The position numbers were made by a program, and so were the translations under genes. This document shows positions 15,001 to 27,700 of a stretch of 64,000 nt of DNA, piece after piece. Under the pieces are notes generated by a model that saw nothing but the letters and a program-made list of their open reading frames with translations, searched no databases and was not told the origin of the DNA. This DNA is from Cordylochernes scorpioides. Its lineage: Eukaryota; Arthropoda; Arachnida; Pseudoscorpiones; Chernetidae. The stretch lies in assembly GCA_030710605.1 (NCBI GenBank), contig CP092877.1:43942406-44006405 (forward strand). The letters are read 5' to 3'. Position 1 is the stretch's first letter. Each line of letters begins with the position of its first letter.

Positions 15001-15794
15001 TCTTAAATATTTCAAGGAATTGCTCCCTCTTTATCAATTTATTCCAATTTAAGTTTATTATGAAATATATTTTGATAAAGAAGAAGCAATCACTCAAAAT
15101 ATTTTGAGAAAATTCATTTTATTTTCATAGTTATAGGTATGCCCATTTTTATATAAATACTGTAACTGTTTAAATACTGAAATGCTCTATCAAGGTGGGG
15201 GATTCATAGCAGCATTATCTCACCTTTTAAATTAAAAAAAAAAAAAAAAACATTTTCTATAATTCACATTGCATTGTTCTACAGAGATAAAAGTATGAAG
15301 GCTGACAATTTCAAAATCAAACTACTTTGTACTTGAAAGTACTTAAGTAGTTAAATAAATCTTGCTGAACCATTCCAGTGCTATTTTCAAACATCTGCAA
15401 AGTCTTTATTAAACTATTATTGAATAGCCAGGTGCTCTCCCATTATTTTTTTCTTGTAGATTGAAGACAATAGGAAACTGTATTATCTGAGAAAAATTGT
15501 GCTAAATTGTCTCTATAATTTCAATATAAATATTGAAACTGTTGTATGGTTTTGTGCAGATTTGTTCTCCTGGGAAATAGTTGAACACCAAGTGCGCTAT
15601 CTCGGACTCTTAGAGAATGTGAGGGTGCGCCGCGCAGGTTTTGCTTACAGGCGCAAGTATGAGCCCTTCTTGCAACGTTACAAGTCCCTATGTCCGGCCA
15701 CTTGGCCCAAGTATCCCGGAGCTGCGGACCTCGGAGTACGGACCCTATTGACCCATCTGGGCTATAGTCCCCAGTCAGACTTCCGGCTGGGAAA
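1..15794 (+). CDS. Myo1c-like: Myosin motor-domain exons 1-16
   Basis: Coding exons: 1-102 (partial, frame 1), 2448-2528 (switch I), 3936-4115 ([18 protein letters not shown]), 4750-4839, 5313-5423, 8312-8383, 8866-8985 ([20 protein letters not shown]), 9038-9105 (LDIYGFEIF), 10182-10287 ([13 protein letters not shown]), 10549-10629 ([12 protein letters not shown]), 10951-11086 (DEECLRPG then [13 protein letters not shown], with a one-base shift between them), 11475-11523 ([11 protein letters not shown]), 11587-11633 ([14 protein letters not shown]), 13316-13396 (KKRPET), 14609-14714 (actin-binding side, YIRCIKPN) and 15560-15794 ([20 protein letters not shown], start of converter). Every junction has AG/GT borders, and phases join correctly apart from the extra base in exon 11. 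The intron 11524-11586 is only 63 bp. Confidence 0.9.
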
Positions 15795-18700
15795 GTAGGT
15801 CCTCCATGGCTCTGCTATCACAGTTTGTCCTAACATCCTGTCTGGACTGTAGGACCAAGCTATTCATCAAGCTACCACGGACCCTCTTTGAAATTGAAGA
15901 TGCCTTCCAACAAAGGAAACATGAACTAGGTAGATTAACTTTAGTGTTTTCCATCTATCTTTATCACATTTGCTTCATCTTTGTAAATTTCACGATTTAT
16001 TTTAATGTATAGTCTAACTTTTCTTTAATTCAACACCCCAAGGAATTATAATGGAGGAATATATAATGTTTAGTTGGAAAAAATTTGATGTTGAATTATA
16101 GTCTGTTAAAGTAAATGAGCTGATTGGGGTTAAGAAAATGGTTGAAAAAAAATTTAAATAAATTATTGAATTAGTCTAGTAAATATTGACAAAGGTTATA
16201 CTCTATACTGTAAAAGCTTCCATGAGCAACCAGGAGTGACCAAGAATATCTATGTTTTTTATGCTATGATCTCTTTTGGGATGTTCCATTGCATTGTGCT
16301 TGTTTTTAAGTGTGGTATTTTGGATAACAATAGTTATGTTTAGATAAATTGTTGTGATATGCAAATAAGGTTTTGCATAAATATGTTTGTTTTACTATGT
16401 TAATTATTTTTATGTATATATATATATATCCTTAATTTGTAAATAGTTAGTTCAGTTATATTAGTGTTTGTGAGGCAATAAAGGTTTTATCACTTAATGG
16501 ATCTCGGTGACCTGGAGTAGTCGTAAGAACATAGAGACACAACATTGGCGACGAGGATCAAGAACTTTATACGCAACAGTGACAATGAAGATCAAGTACT
16601 ATTGAATGAAGCAAATACAAGTGAATGAAAGTGAGCGAACAATGATGAACATTGAGCAATTCAATCCTAAAAACGGAAATTAACTCTCGGGTTATTTAGA
16701 GCGCTTTGATTCCTATTGCATAGCGAACGATATAGTGAAGGTTGATAAAAAGAGGGCAACATTTTTCTCGTTATGTGGAAGAGAAACTTATAATATATTA
16801 CGGACGTTGACCTCTCCCAAGAATCCATTGGAGACAGAATGGGAGGAGGTGGTAACAAGGATTAAAAAATACTTTGATCCAACGCCAAATATAATAGTGC
16901 CGCGTTTTAAATTCACGAAAAGGCTTCAAATGCCAAATGAAACAATATCTGAATTTATAACAGCTCTAAAGAAAATTGCAGAGAAGTGTGAATTCCCTGA
17001 TTTGGAAGATAGGTTGCGTGATGCCCTAGTATGCGGAATTCTAAACGAAGAGCTACAATCAATGCTGTTAATGAACAGTATGCTAACATTTAAGGTGGCT
17101 CAAGAAATGGCATTGGCACATGAGGCTGCGGTAAAGAACGTTGCAGAAATTAAAGATGGAAAACCTCGGGAAGAAATGAATGTAATGGGAAGAGCTGTTA
17201 AAGTGAGACTGAGGGATGAGAAGAAGATTTTTAAATGTTTCCGCTGTGGAAAGACAAATCACAGAGAAGAGCAATGTTTCTTTAAAGATTAAAGATGTTT
17301 TAAGTGCCAGAAGTTAGGGCATATGTCTAGGGTCTGTAAGAATGGGAACTGGAGGAGCGATCGTAATAATTGCTCGATAGGTGAGGAGGCGGAGGCAACT
17401 AATGGCCTTTTTAATGTAAATCAAGTGAAGGACACAAGTAACATGCAGGGTAAGGGTAAGGGTACAGACTAGCGGTCAAGATATTAATATGATCATTGAC
17501 TCAGGAACAGGAAAAAATATTATTTCTGAGAAGACGTATATAGAAACTTGGGTGAAGTCAGAAAGGCCTAGAATAGAGAAGGATGCTACCAAGTTGGTGC
17601 AATGGAACAGACCGAGGTTATCCATTCTGGGCAAAATAAGGGCAGACGTAAAAGTGAACAAAAGAAATATCACAATGGAATTGCTTGTGGTCGAAGGTCC
17701 GGGCCCAAATCTGATTGGAAGGGAGGCGTTTGACCAGATTGGAATTGGTCTTGAATGGATAAATTATGGCGACAGTGTATGTCAAATCACTGAGGAATTT
17801 ATGGATGTGTTTAAAGAGAAATTAGGACAATACAGAGGTCCACCAATCCATATAAAGATCAAAACTCTAGGGAAACCCACATTTCTAAGGGCTAGAACAT
17901 TGCCATACGCAATTAGACCTAAGGTTGAAGAGGCTTTGAGGAAGATGGAGGAACAAGGAATATTGACTCCTGTTGAATTTACAAGGTTTGCTACCCCAAT
18001 TGTCCCAGTACTGAAAAGGGATGGTTCAATAAGAATATGTGGAGATTATCGGAGTACTGTTAACACCATCGTGGAGCCAGATACTTTCCCAGTTCCGGCA
18101 GCAGCCGACTTGCAAGTCAATTTGGCAGGAGGAAAGGTATTCTCAAAGTTGGACCTTAAAGATGCATATCAGCAGCTGGTGGTGGATGAGGAGACAGCAG
18201 AGCTATTGGCTATTAACACACACAAGGGATTGTTTAAGGTAAACCGTTTGCCTTTTGGTGTTTCCTGTGCGCCAGGAATATTCCAGCGACGAATGGAAAG
18301 TTTAATAGCCAAAATTCCAGGAGTAGTCGTTTACCTGGATGACATTCTGGTAACAGGGAAAGATGAAATGGAACATGACCTCCGATTGAGAGAAGTATTG
18401 AAGAGTATTCAAAGAATGGGATTGACTCTTAAGAAGGAGAAGTGCGAATTTAAAAAATCTTTGTTAATTTTCCTTGGGTGCCGAATAGATGCGGAAGGCA
18501 TACACCCTACTGAAGAGAAATGTGAGGCAATTAAGAATTTTCCAAAACCCGAAAACAAAAAAGAGTTACAGAGTTTCCTTGGACTATTGAATTTTTATAG
18601 CAAATTTTTAAAAGACCGAACCACTGTACTTGAACCACTGCATAGACTACTAAACAAAAGAAATTGTTGGAAATGGAAAGAAGTGGAGCATAGAGCATTC

Positions 18701-21700
18701 AGGGAGGCAAAGAATTTGATTCAATCCGATTTAGTGCTAACACCCTATGATGCCAGAAAACCCCTGGTCTTGGCTTGTGATGCATCACCCTTTGGAGTAG
18801 GAGCAGTGCTTTCGCACGTGGAGGAAGGAACTATATCTCAGACGGAAAGAAGGTATGCACAAATAGATAAGGAAGCCCTGGCCATAATATTCGGCATATC
18901 AAAATTCTACAAATATTTGTATGGCTGTGACTTTAAGATAATCACTGACCATAAGCCTCTACTGGGAATCTTTAATCCGAATAAACCTATCCCTCAAATG
19001 CTTTCCCCGAGGATGATGAGGTGGAGTCATACATTGGCATCGTACTCCTATCAGATTGAACATAGACCTGGGAGAATGAACGCAAATGCGGATGCGTTGA
19101 GTAGAGCACCCCACAAAAAACAAGTAAAGAAACACCGGAACCAGTTGACGTTTTTCTTATGGAAACTAATGAAGAGTCACCATTAGAGGCGAAGGAAGTG
19201 GCAAAATTAACGCAGGAAGACTCAGTTCTGGGGATAATTGTGAAATGGACTCGAATAGGATGGCCAGCTCACTGTCCAGCAGAAAAATTTAGGCCATACT
19301 TCAATAGGAGAAATGAATTATCCCTACATAGAGAGTGTCTCCTGTGGGGAAATAGGGTAGTAATACCACCCGTTCTACAGAGGAGAACAATGGAACAGCT
19401 TCATGAAACTCACCCTGGAATTGTACAAATGAAGGCAATTGCAAGGAGCCATGTGTGGTGGCCAGGAATGGATAAGGCTATAGAGAATAGGGTCAAAGGA
19501 TGTGAAAATTGTCAACTGGTGCGAAATAATCCTAAACCGAGCCCAGTTCACCCTTGGACGGCACCAGTTAAACTGTGGTCACGTATTCATATAGACTATG
19601 CAGGTCCATTCCATGGGAGAACGTTTCTAATAGTCGTTGATTCAATGTCTAAGTGGCCGGAGGCCATCATCATGGATCACTGCACGGCAACAGCTACAGT
19701 GCGAGTATTAAGAAATCTGTTCGCTGTTCATGGTTTGCCCGACCAGGTTGTTTCGGATACATGTTTGTGGGTCATGAGTTCCAGGAATTTTTGATGATAA
19801 ACGGAATAATGCATATAACATCGGCTCCCTACCACCCACAGACAAACGGACAGGCAGAAAGAGTGGTACAAACACTCAAACAGCTAATAAGAAAGAATGG
19901 ATGGGAGAACATATCGGTTACGCTGCCACGCGCTCTGTTTGCAATGCGGACTACACCTCATGGAACAACTGGACTAACACCAGCTGAGCTACTAATGGGT
20001 CACAGACTGACCACAAGAATGAACCGGTTGCACCCTAAAGAAAGTGAAGATAGCGAAAATGGAAAAGAACACTTCCAAAATAGGTTCAAGTCCCAAGAGA
20101 ATGTTTATGCACGTAAATATAATAGAAAGGGAAAGTGGGAACCGGGGAAGATAAAGACAGTACTTGGACCCAGGAACTATGAGGTAATTATGGAAAACAG
20201 AGTGACAGCAAAAAGACACCAGGACCAATTGATGAGAAGAGTCAAGGAAGAAGTATCGGAGGATGTGGAGAAGAAGGAGGAGTGTAACACCGAAAGAAAG
20301 GGGGAACAAATGAATGACCCAAATGAATCACAGGAAAGGCTGGAGGAAACACCTGGGCCAAGTAGACCAATAAGAAACCGGAGACTCCCCGAATACTTAA
20401 AAGATTGTGTAACAAATTGGGGGTGAGAAGATGTGGTATTTTGGATAACAATAGTTATGTTTAGATAAATTGTTGTGATATGCAAATAAGGTTTTGCATA
20501 AATATGTTTGTTTTACTATGTTAATTATTTTTATGTATATATATATCCTTAATTTGTAAATAGTTGTGACCTGGAGTAGTTGTAAGAACATAGAGACACA
20601 ACATTAAGTATAACACATTACAGAGAAACCTCGTTATAACAGACTCTTTTATAGCAGAAACTCAGTTAAGGCATCAATATTCTAAAGTACTAAGTTCCAA
20701 TTGTTTCTTTATTTAAAAAGTAAAGTCTAAGTTCATAATAACGTTGGTACTTTCAATGGAATGGAATTGAGGATTACTTGGGTACTTGTTTTAAGGGAAT
20801 GTTCACTATATCCATGGTTTGTTTTAGCAGGGTTTTACTGTATGTTGTTCATTAGAAGCCTTGCTACTATACTTTAGATCAGAATTCAAGTTGTCTGTTT
20901 ATCTAATGATGATGGTGAAATGGTAGTTTACTTACCATTTTCTCTATTTGTCGCTTCTCTGCCTTTTGGCTAAGATCAAAGTGTATTGTATTTCTTCTGT
21001 AATCTCTTGTATTTTTTTAGATGCCTTCAATAAAAGTTTTTATTCTCTATTGTAAACCTAGGTTCAATAGTCTAGGACTTGCTTAGAAATCAGAAATTAG
21101 TTCCAATAAACAGATGTGTGTATTTAAACTTTAAACTCACATAAAAACTATTACTTAGTGAAACTACTGGTAATTAGGATTAATTGTGGCTCTCAAAGAA
21201 TCTCAATTAAGTCTGTATTTGTACATTTTATCATATCATCTACTAAATTTCTCTTTATTTTTCAAATCCAAATATAGTGGACCTCCCTATAAAGGACATC
21301 TAATTGCAGAGCCAAAGTGTCCTTTAGAGAGTGGTGTTCTCTTACTGGAGAGTTGTCAATTAGTAAATATGGTAATTTTGGCAATGGAAACTATCCGTTG
21401 TTGAGAAATGTCCTTTAGTGAGAGTGTCCTTTCATTGAGGTTCTACTATATTTTTAAAAATCCAAATAGTTATATATTTTTAATTCTTATAAATACCATT
21501 TTGAATAGGACTATGATTGCAAACATGTGTGTAGTTTTCTATTGGAATGGATGAAAATAAAAAAGGTATAAGATTGTAGATGTTTAAATGTTGTCCAGCA
21601 TTCTAACTGTGTGTATGTTGAGTGCCGATATTGTTGTGGCACTAGGTCTGACAACCTGCCAAGGACAAAGACAATCACGGTAATCCATGGAGAAATTCCC

Positions 21701-24700
21701 CAAGTTTGCTTTTGTTCAATATTTTATCCATTTTTTATTTTGTTCTTTTTCTTTCTCCATTTTCAAATGTGTTTTTTATTTTTGAAAATTACCTTTTTTT
21801 CATTTCAATTTAGTTACTTCCCACTTTTTTCTTCAAATATTATTATTTTTTATTTTCATTTAGATTTTAGTTTCCTCTTCAGTAATTGTGAAAATCAAAA
21901 TGTGATGCAAACCTTGTGTTCCAGTTAAATAGTTCCATCCAAGAGAGAGGAACTACCTCCAAAAATACATGTATTATTATAGGAAGGCAGGTGTAATGCT
22001 CTGAAAATTCCCACACAAAAAAAAAAAAAATAATTCTTGGCGTTTCTTTCATTTACTTCTTAGAGAATTATCACAGAGCATAAAAAATTCACTAGCATGT
22101 TGACCTCAACAATTGGAACTGTTGAGGACTTGAACTGTTATTGTGGCAAGGAAACCCAGGACTCGAGACATCTACTGTTGGAATGCCCACTTTTTATAGC
22201 ATTAGACTATAAGCACAAGATAATAAGACCAAATCCAAATAAATAGTGTGTAACATCTCGGTAACAATGCTGTTACCAAAATGTCGCACACTATTTATTT
22301 GGTATTTTTACCTTGTGCTTATAATCTATAATCTAAATTGTGCCTTATTATAGCATTAGACATCAGACAGTAACTAATGTTGAAGATCTGTTTAGTAAAT
22401 TTTAGAGAGAGAATTGTCAGAGATTTAATCACTTCTCTAAATATATTTATGACTATTTGTTTGACTTGGAAGTTCCTAATCTATCTCATTGTTTCTTGTA
22501 TAGTGAGATCTATATAATTGTTTAACAATGAGAGATAAATTGACACTTTATCCCTGATTAGGATATTGCATTTCATGTGTTGCAATAAATAAATAAAAAA
22601 CATAATTTTTGATAGATTAACTCAATTTCTTGACTTCTCCCGTAGGATGCCATGATAGCCATACCTATAGTGATGAAGACAATAGCTTGAAACCATGGTA
22701 TGCAGGTTGTTTTATAGAATCTATACCAAACTAATGCTGTGCTACTATTTCACTGAGCCAGGTTTCTGCGGAGAAGTAAGAGGGGCCTTTTTTTATATAA
22801 TGAAGATCTTTTTCCCCAAAATTGAAATATACTTATGGACAAAACTTAAGGAAGTTGTACCTTTTAGCATTTATATTGGGATTCAGATAATATCTCTGAA
22901 AGATATTTGATACACAGTGACTTTTATTGGAGACACATGAAATAACCAACTGTGAACAAAATTGCCTCTGTCTCCTTAAAAATAGATGACCGGCAATAGC
23001 AAAATATGAAACTTCCTTAAATTTTGTCTATTAATGTATAAAGATGGAAATTTGCTGAGAGGAAAGCATGTTAAAACTATATAACAAAAGAAAAGTCAAC
23101 AACCATTTTATGTTGTGATGTTCCAGCAACCAAGATCCAGGCAATTTATCGCGGTTACCGCCAGCGCAAGATTTACATTTCCATTAAGAAATCTGGTAAG
23201 CTTTTAAAACATCTTTTTTTTTTTTTCAAATAAGGATTATGAATCAATAATGTTCTCACATATCCAAATAGGTGATGTGTGTATGCCCAATTCATATAGT
23301 AAAATATTCAGAATAATTTAGAATGTGAAAAATTAGCATGGCTTCAGTTGAAATGCCCAACGTAACAGGTTTATTTACATATCTGATATTTGCACACCAC
23401 ACACACACAAGTACATTGTTTTTTATATATATCCTAGAAGCCAAGTACTTTCTTATTCTATCCCTAAAATATTTTTTGTGTGTTGCCAAAACTACATTTA
23501 ACTCTGGAGGTGTAGTTGTCCCTAGTTTTTAAAAGATTGGAGAATGCTAGTATTAAAATTGTATGTTAGGTAAGTTACAATGGTAGTTAAAACGTGGGTG
23601 TTGGCAGCCATGTTGATCAGCTGTCACTGGAGGCGCCACCTGGCCTACCGCCTGCTCTGCACACGACGCTGGGCCGCCAATGTCATCAGAAGGTTAGATC
23701 TGCCCCATAGTTAAGCCATAAACTGACCCATGGTGGGGGTAGGTTCATCCGTGGCTTCATCACCAGGAATGGACCTCCAAATGAAGACAACAGAAGGGTA
23801 TATATATATCTCACTAATCAAATTATATTTCTCTCTACCATTTGTTAATTCTGTGTTGCATATCATGCCTTAGTACTTATCTACATACTGCAGTTCATAA
23901 ACCACATGTCCTTGAGAAACCTCCATGAGAAGACACTCACACTAAAGGACACCTCTCTACAAAAGGACAGTTTTAATTTGCAAAGTTAACAATTTTACTA
24001 TTTAGCAACTCTCTAGTAAGAGGACACCTCTCCCTAAAACACTTTGACTCTGCAATTAGGTGTCCCCATTACAAGGAGGTTCTACTGTATATCAATATTG
24101 GAAATTTTGAATTACTATTAGACACAGAAATAAATGGACTAATGAAATTGCCCCCATAGTTATAAAGAGTCATGGCAGCAGCACTCCAAAGAAGTTCACA
24201 GATTCCATGTTATGATGTGTCCAGTTCCTATGGCAAGTGAGGGCAGAGTTCCTCCAGAGACTGGCCCAGCAGCTCCCCAAGAACCTCCTGGATAAAAGCT
24301 GGCCGACTCCTCCTGTAGTATGCCAGCAGGTATGAGACAGTCTTTCTTGTACCTGCCTAGATCACACTTGATTCTCACTATGAGATCCCACTTGGTTGGA
24401 AACCATTTTCAAGACTCCCCTGCCAGAATTTATAATGTCCAGGATAATAACTAGTTAGACCAAATCCTATTCGAGATATATAGTTTCCCTGGTTCAGTCT
24501 TAAATCAAGAATCTCCTAATAAGCTAAAATTTTGTTTATAGATTAGAAATACAAGATAAGACCAAATACAAATTATGAAATGTGACGTTTCGGTAACAGC
24601 ATAGTTACAATTCATCAGACAAAAGTACTAAAATATGGTAATGAATCATGATGATGGTAACAATGCTGTTACCGAAATGTTACATTATGTTTCAACACTC

Positions 24701-27700
24701 TCCCATATCACTCAATGTGTATGAACTGAGGGAAATTTCACAACTGATAAATCAAGCACTTCCAATTATCTTTTTGTCTTCTAAATTTTTATAGAAATAG
24801 ACTCGTGGACAAAACTGAAGTAAGTTTTACCTTTTTTGCATGCATATCAGGATTCAGACAACTGAAATATATTTGATACACAGTTATCTTTATTGAAGAC
24901 ACACGAGATAACCAAGTGTGAACAAAATTGCCTCTGTCTCCTTTAAAAGAAAAGTTAGACGACTGGATACATCAAATACTTTCCACTTAAGTTTTTTCCC
25001 TGAGTGTATATATACAAGTGTATATATACTTGTATATGGGATAGTGTTTCCAAAACTCTGGGTGGGTGGTAAGATTTTCTAAAATTTAGAGAAGGAGAGC
25101 ATCATAAAGAAAAATCAAGTTCCTCTTCACATGCTGATAAGCAGACTGCTGATAACAAACTTTCCATATGGAAGCCAGGGCTAAAGCTTAATGTACAGTC
25201 ATTTATAATTCCTGGAAGAAGGGGAAGCTATTTACCTATTAAACAAGTAAACAACAAGTTACAAGTAAAAACATGTACAATTCAGGGGTTTTAACAAGAC
25301 TTTATATATTAATAGAAATGACTATCCCGATTGTACAAAGTATTAAAAAAGGGTATTTCAAAGATGAAAAGTACAAAATGTGACATATATATTAAAGTTA
25401 AATGAGAGTATAAACTATGTGTGTATTTTCTGTGCAGGCTTCTGAAATCCTCCATGCCCTCCATAGACGCCTGCTGGTCAGAAAATACCATCATGCTCTG
25501 ACTGCTGAAAGAAAATCTCAGGTAGGCTCCAGTCATCTTTATTTTTTATAAATTTCTTATTTAACCACTCACTGAGAAGACAAAAACTTCACAAATTCTA
25601 CACTACAAGATGCTCCTTCTATACTTCCTTGTCCTATAAAACCTTTCAAATAGTATTAAAGATCACCAGGTATGTGTAATCTCCTATAAGTATTTATTAA
25701 CCTCCATACTATGGGAGAAGAGAGCAGTAGAATGGAATAATGTTTCTTAAAATAATTGCAACACAATATACCAATCAAGATAATTGCAATAAGTTTCATT
25801 ATTTGAAGATTGAATTATAAATTTCAATGCCATATATCTAGCAAACTGAAGGGATTTGCAAAACATTCATTTGTACCTCTCTAGATATTCCAGAGACAAT
25901 TCCATTTTGACTAAAGATTCTTAAATTATATTTTGAGAATGGTAGAATGGAATAACATTAGTAACTTAAGGTAGAAAGATCAAGTCCTAATTATTAAATA
26001 GTCAGTGATGTTTCTGAAACAGTGTTGTTAGCAAATTTGGATTTAGTTTTATTACAGTAATCCCTCGTTATCACGAACTCGGATTATACAAACTCTCGGT
26101 TTGCGCGAACCGTTTCTTTTCCCCCGTTAAATTTCAATGCTTTCCAAAGAGATTTTGCCGGTTAAGACGAAATATTCGGTTATGACGAAATACGAATTAA
26201 ATTTAGCCCCCAGCAGAACTAATCAATTGGTTAAAACGAATTCTAATATGTTTTTAAAGGCGAGTTATATGTAAAACAATAAACTATTAAAACAACAAAA
26301 ACGCCGTTGATATCAAGTATTGGCTCTCTTTGTCTTTTGTGTAAACATTCGTCCTTTGTTTGTTATGATGACTCATTTTCTATGAAACCATCCCCTTGGG
26401 GTCGTTCCATGTACTCAATCAGTGGAAAATTTTGACTCTATTTTGGACGAAGTTGCACGTGGAGTTTTATCTAAGTCGCAAATTGCCGAAAATTTTCAAA
26501 TTGCGAAATCCACATTATCAACCATTCTAAAAAACAAAGAAAAAATAGATGCGGCTGTTGCCTCAGGGTCTTCGAGCTCTTTAAAACGACTTCGAAAAGC
26601 ATCCCATCAAGAGGTGGAAGATGAGCTTTTAAAATGGTTTTAAAAAAGTAGACAAAATAATATTCCTGTATCCGGCGCACTTGTCAAAGAAAAGGCTAAA
26701 GAAATAAGTGTCTCATTGGGTGTGGAAAAAACAGCTGATTCGTTTTCACTTCCAGAAACAATGCTTGATGAGCCTGAAGAATGGACCAAACTCCTTTCAG
26801 CTACAAACCCAGCTGAGACTTTGACTTTCCTGGAGTATGTTGCCCTGGATGAAGGGTTGGAAATTTGCGGTTCACCCGAATTAGAAGAAAAGAAGAAAGA
26901 AGAAGAAGAAACAGAAGACGATGAGGTGAAAGAAGAGATAATGATGCCTACTAGAGGGGAAGTAATCGCGGCCCTCGAAACCCTCCAGAAGCTGTCCAAA
27001 ACCTCTGCGGATATTGATGTTCATTTTGAAGATGACCTGGATAAAATAAGAAGGGAGTGTCTGAAACAATGCCCAATCAAATACCACCAAAAAACTATAA
27101 CAGACTTTCTGAAGCCTGCAGAGAAAACCCAGATATAGAATACTCTATGCATACTGCATATGCTGCATACACATAAACATTGTATGTTCCAAGTATATTA
27201 TGTAAGTTGTTTCTTTTGTTGTTCTTTTTTTATTTGTGTTTTAAAATAAACTTATATTCTCATGTTATTGCCTTACATTGTGATTATATTATCCATATTG
27301 TCTTTTAAAATAAAATACTTTATGTACAAAATATACATAATTGTTGTTCCTTAAAATTATAAAATATTTTCATTAATATTGTTTTTTCAAATAAATTTAT
27401 TCGTTATTCCTCAGAAATGTAGTTTTCTTACTCATCAGTAGTACATAAGTACAACCCCCGGATACGACGAATTCAATTCGTCTAATACGAATTCGGTTTA
27501 TACGAATTCGGTATATATTCTTTTAAGACGAAAAGGGTATTTCGTTCTCCCGTTGAGTTCGTCTTAACGAGGGATTACTGTACCTGGTGTTTCTAATCTA
27601 TTATACAATTTTTTTTTTACATATTATTTTTTTAAAATGTTCAATTTGAAGCCTAGTTTTCTCTCTAGCTGTGCACCATTGTAATCGGGAGAGATAAACA

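Larger units (their letters stand above)
16306..20608 (+). mobile_element. Ty3/gypsy LTR retrotransposon, complete but inactivated
   Basis: LTRs at 16311-16544 and 20432-20603 (TGTGG...CAACA), flanked by the 5-bp duplication TTAAG at 16306-16310 and 20604-20608. TTGGCGACGAGGATCAAG follows the 5' LTR as a primer-binding-site-like stretch, and a purine-rich GGGGGTGAGAAGA precedes the 3' LTR. Gag, protease, reverse transcriptase, RNase H and integrase are all present in order but broken by stops and shifts. There is no envelope-like reading frame. It lies in sense orientation in the 7.2 kb myosin intron before IQ1. Confidence 0.93.

Noticed and set aside
16735-20426. An envelope gene in gypsy element 1
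   Set aside because: The integrase C-terminus runs directly to the polypurine tract; no third reading frame exists.
19992-20485. Minus-strand frames of 102-105 codons
   Set aside because: Antisense shadows of the gypsy integrase C-terminal coding.
20949-20986. Functional U2 snRNA gene
   Set aside because: Only the first ~37 bases match; the branch-pairing sequence, Sm site and later stem-loops are absent. Same for 28257-28297.
26640-26999. 119-codon Ser-rich minus-strand frame
   Set aside because: Shadow of the Glu/Lys-rich Tigger transposase tail on the other strand.
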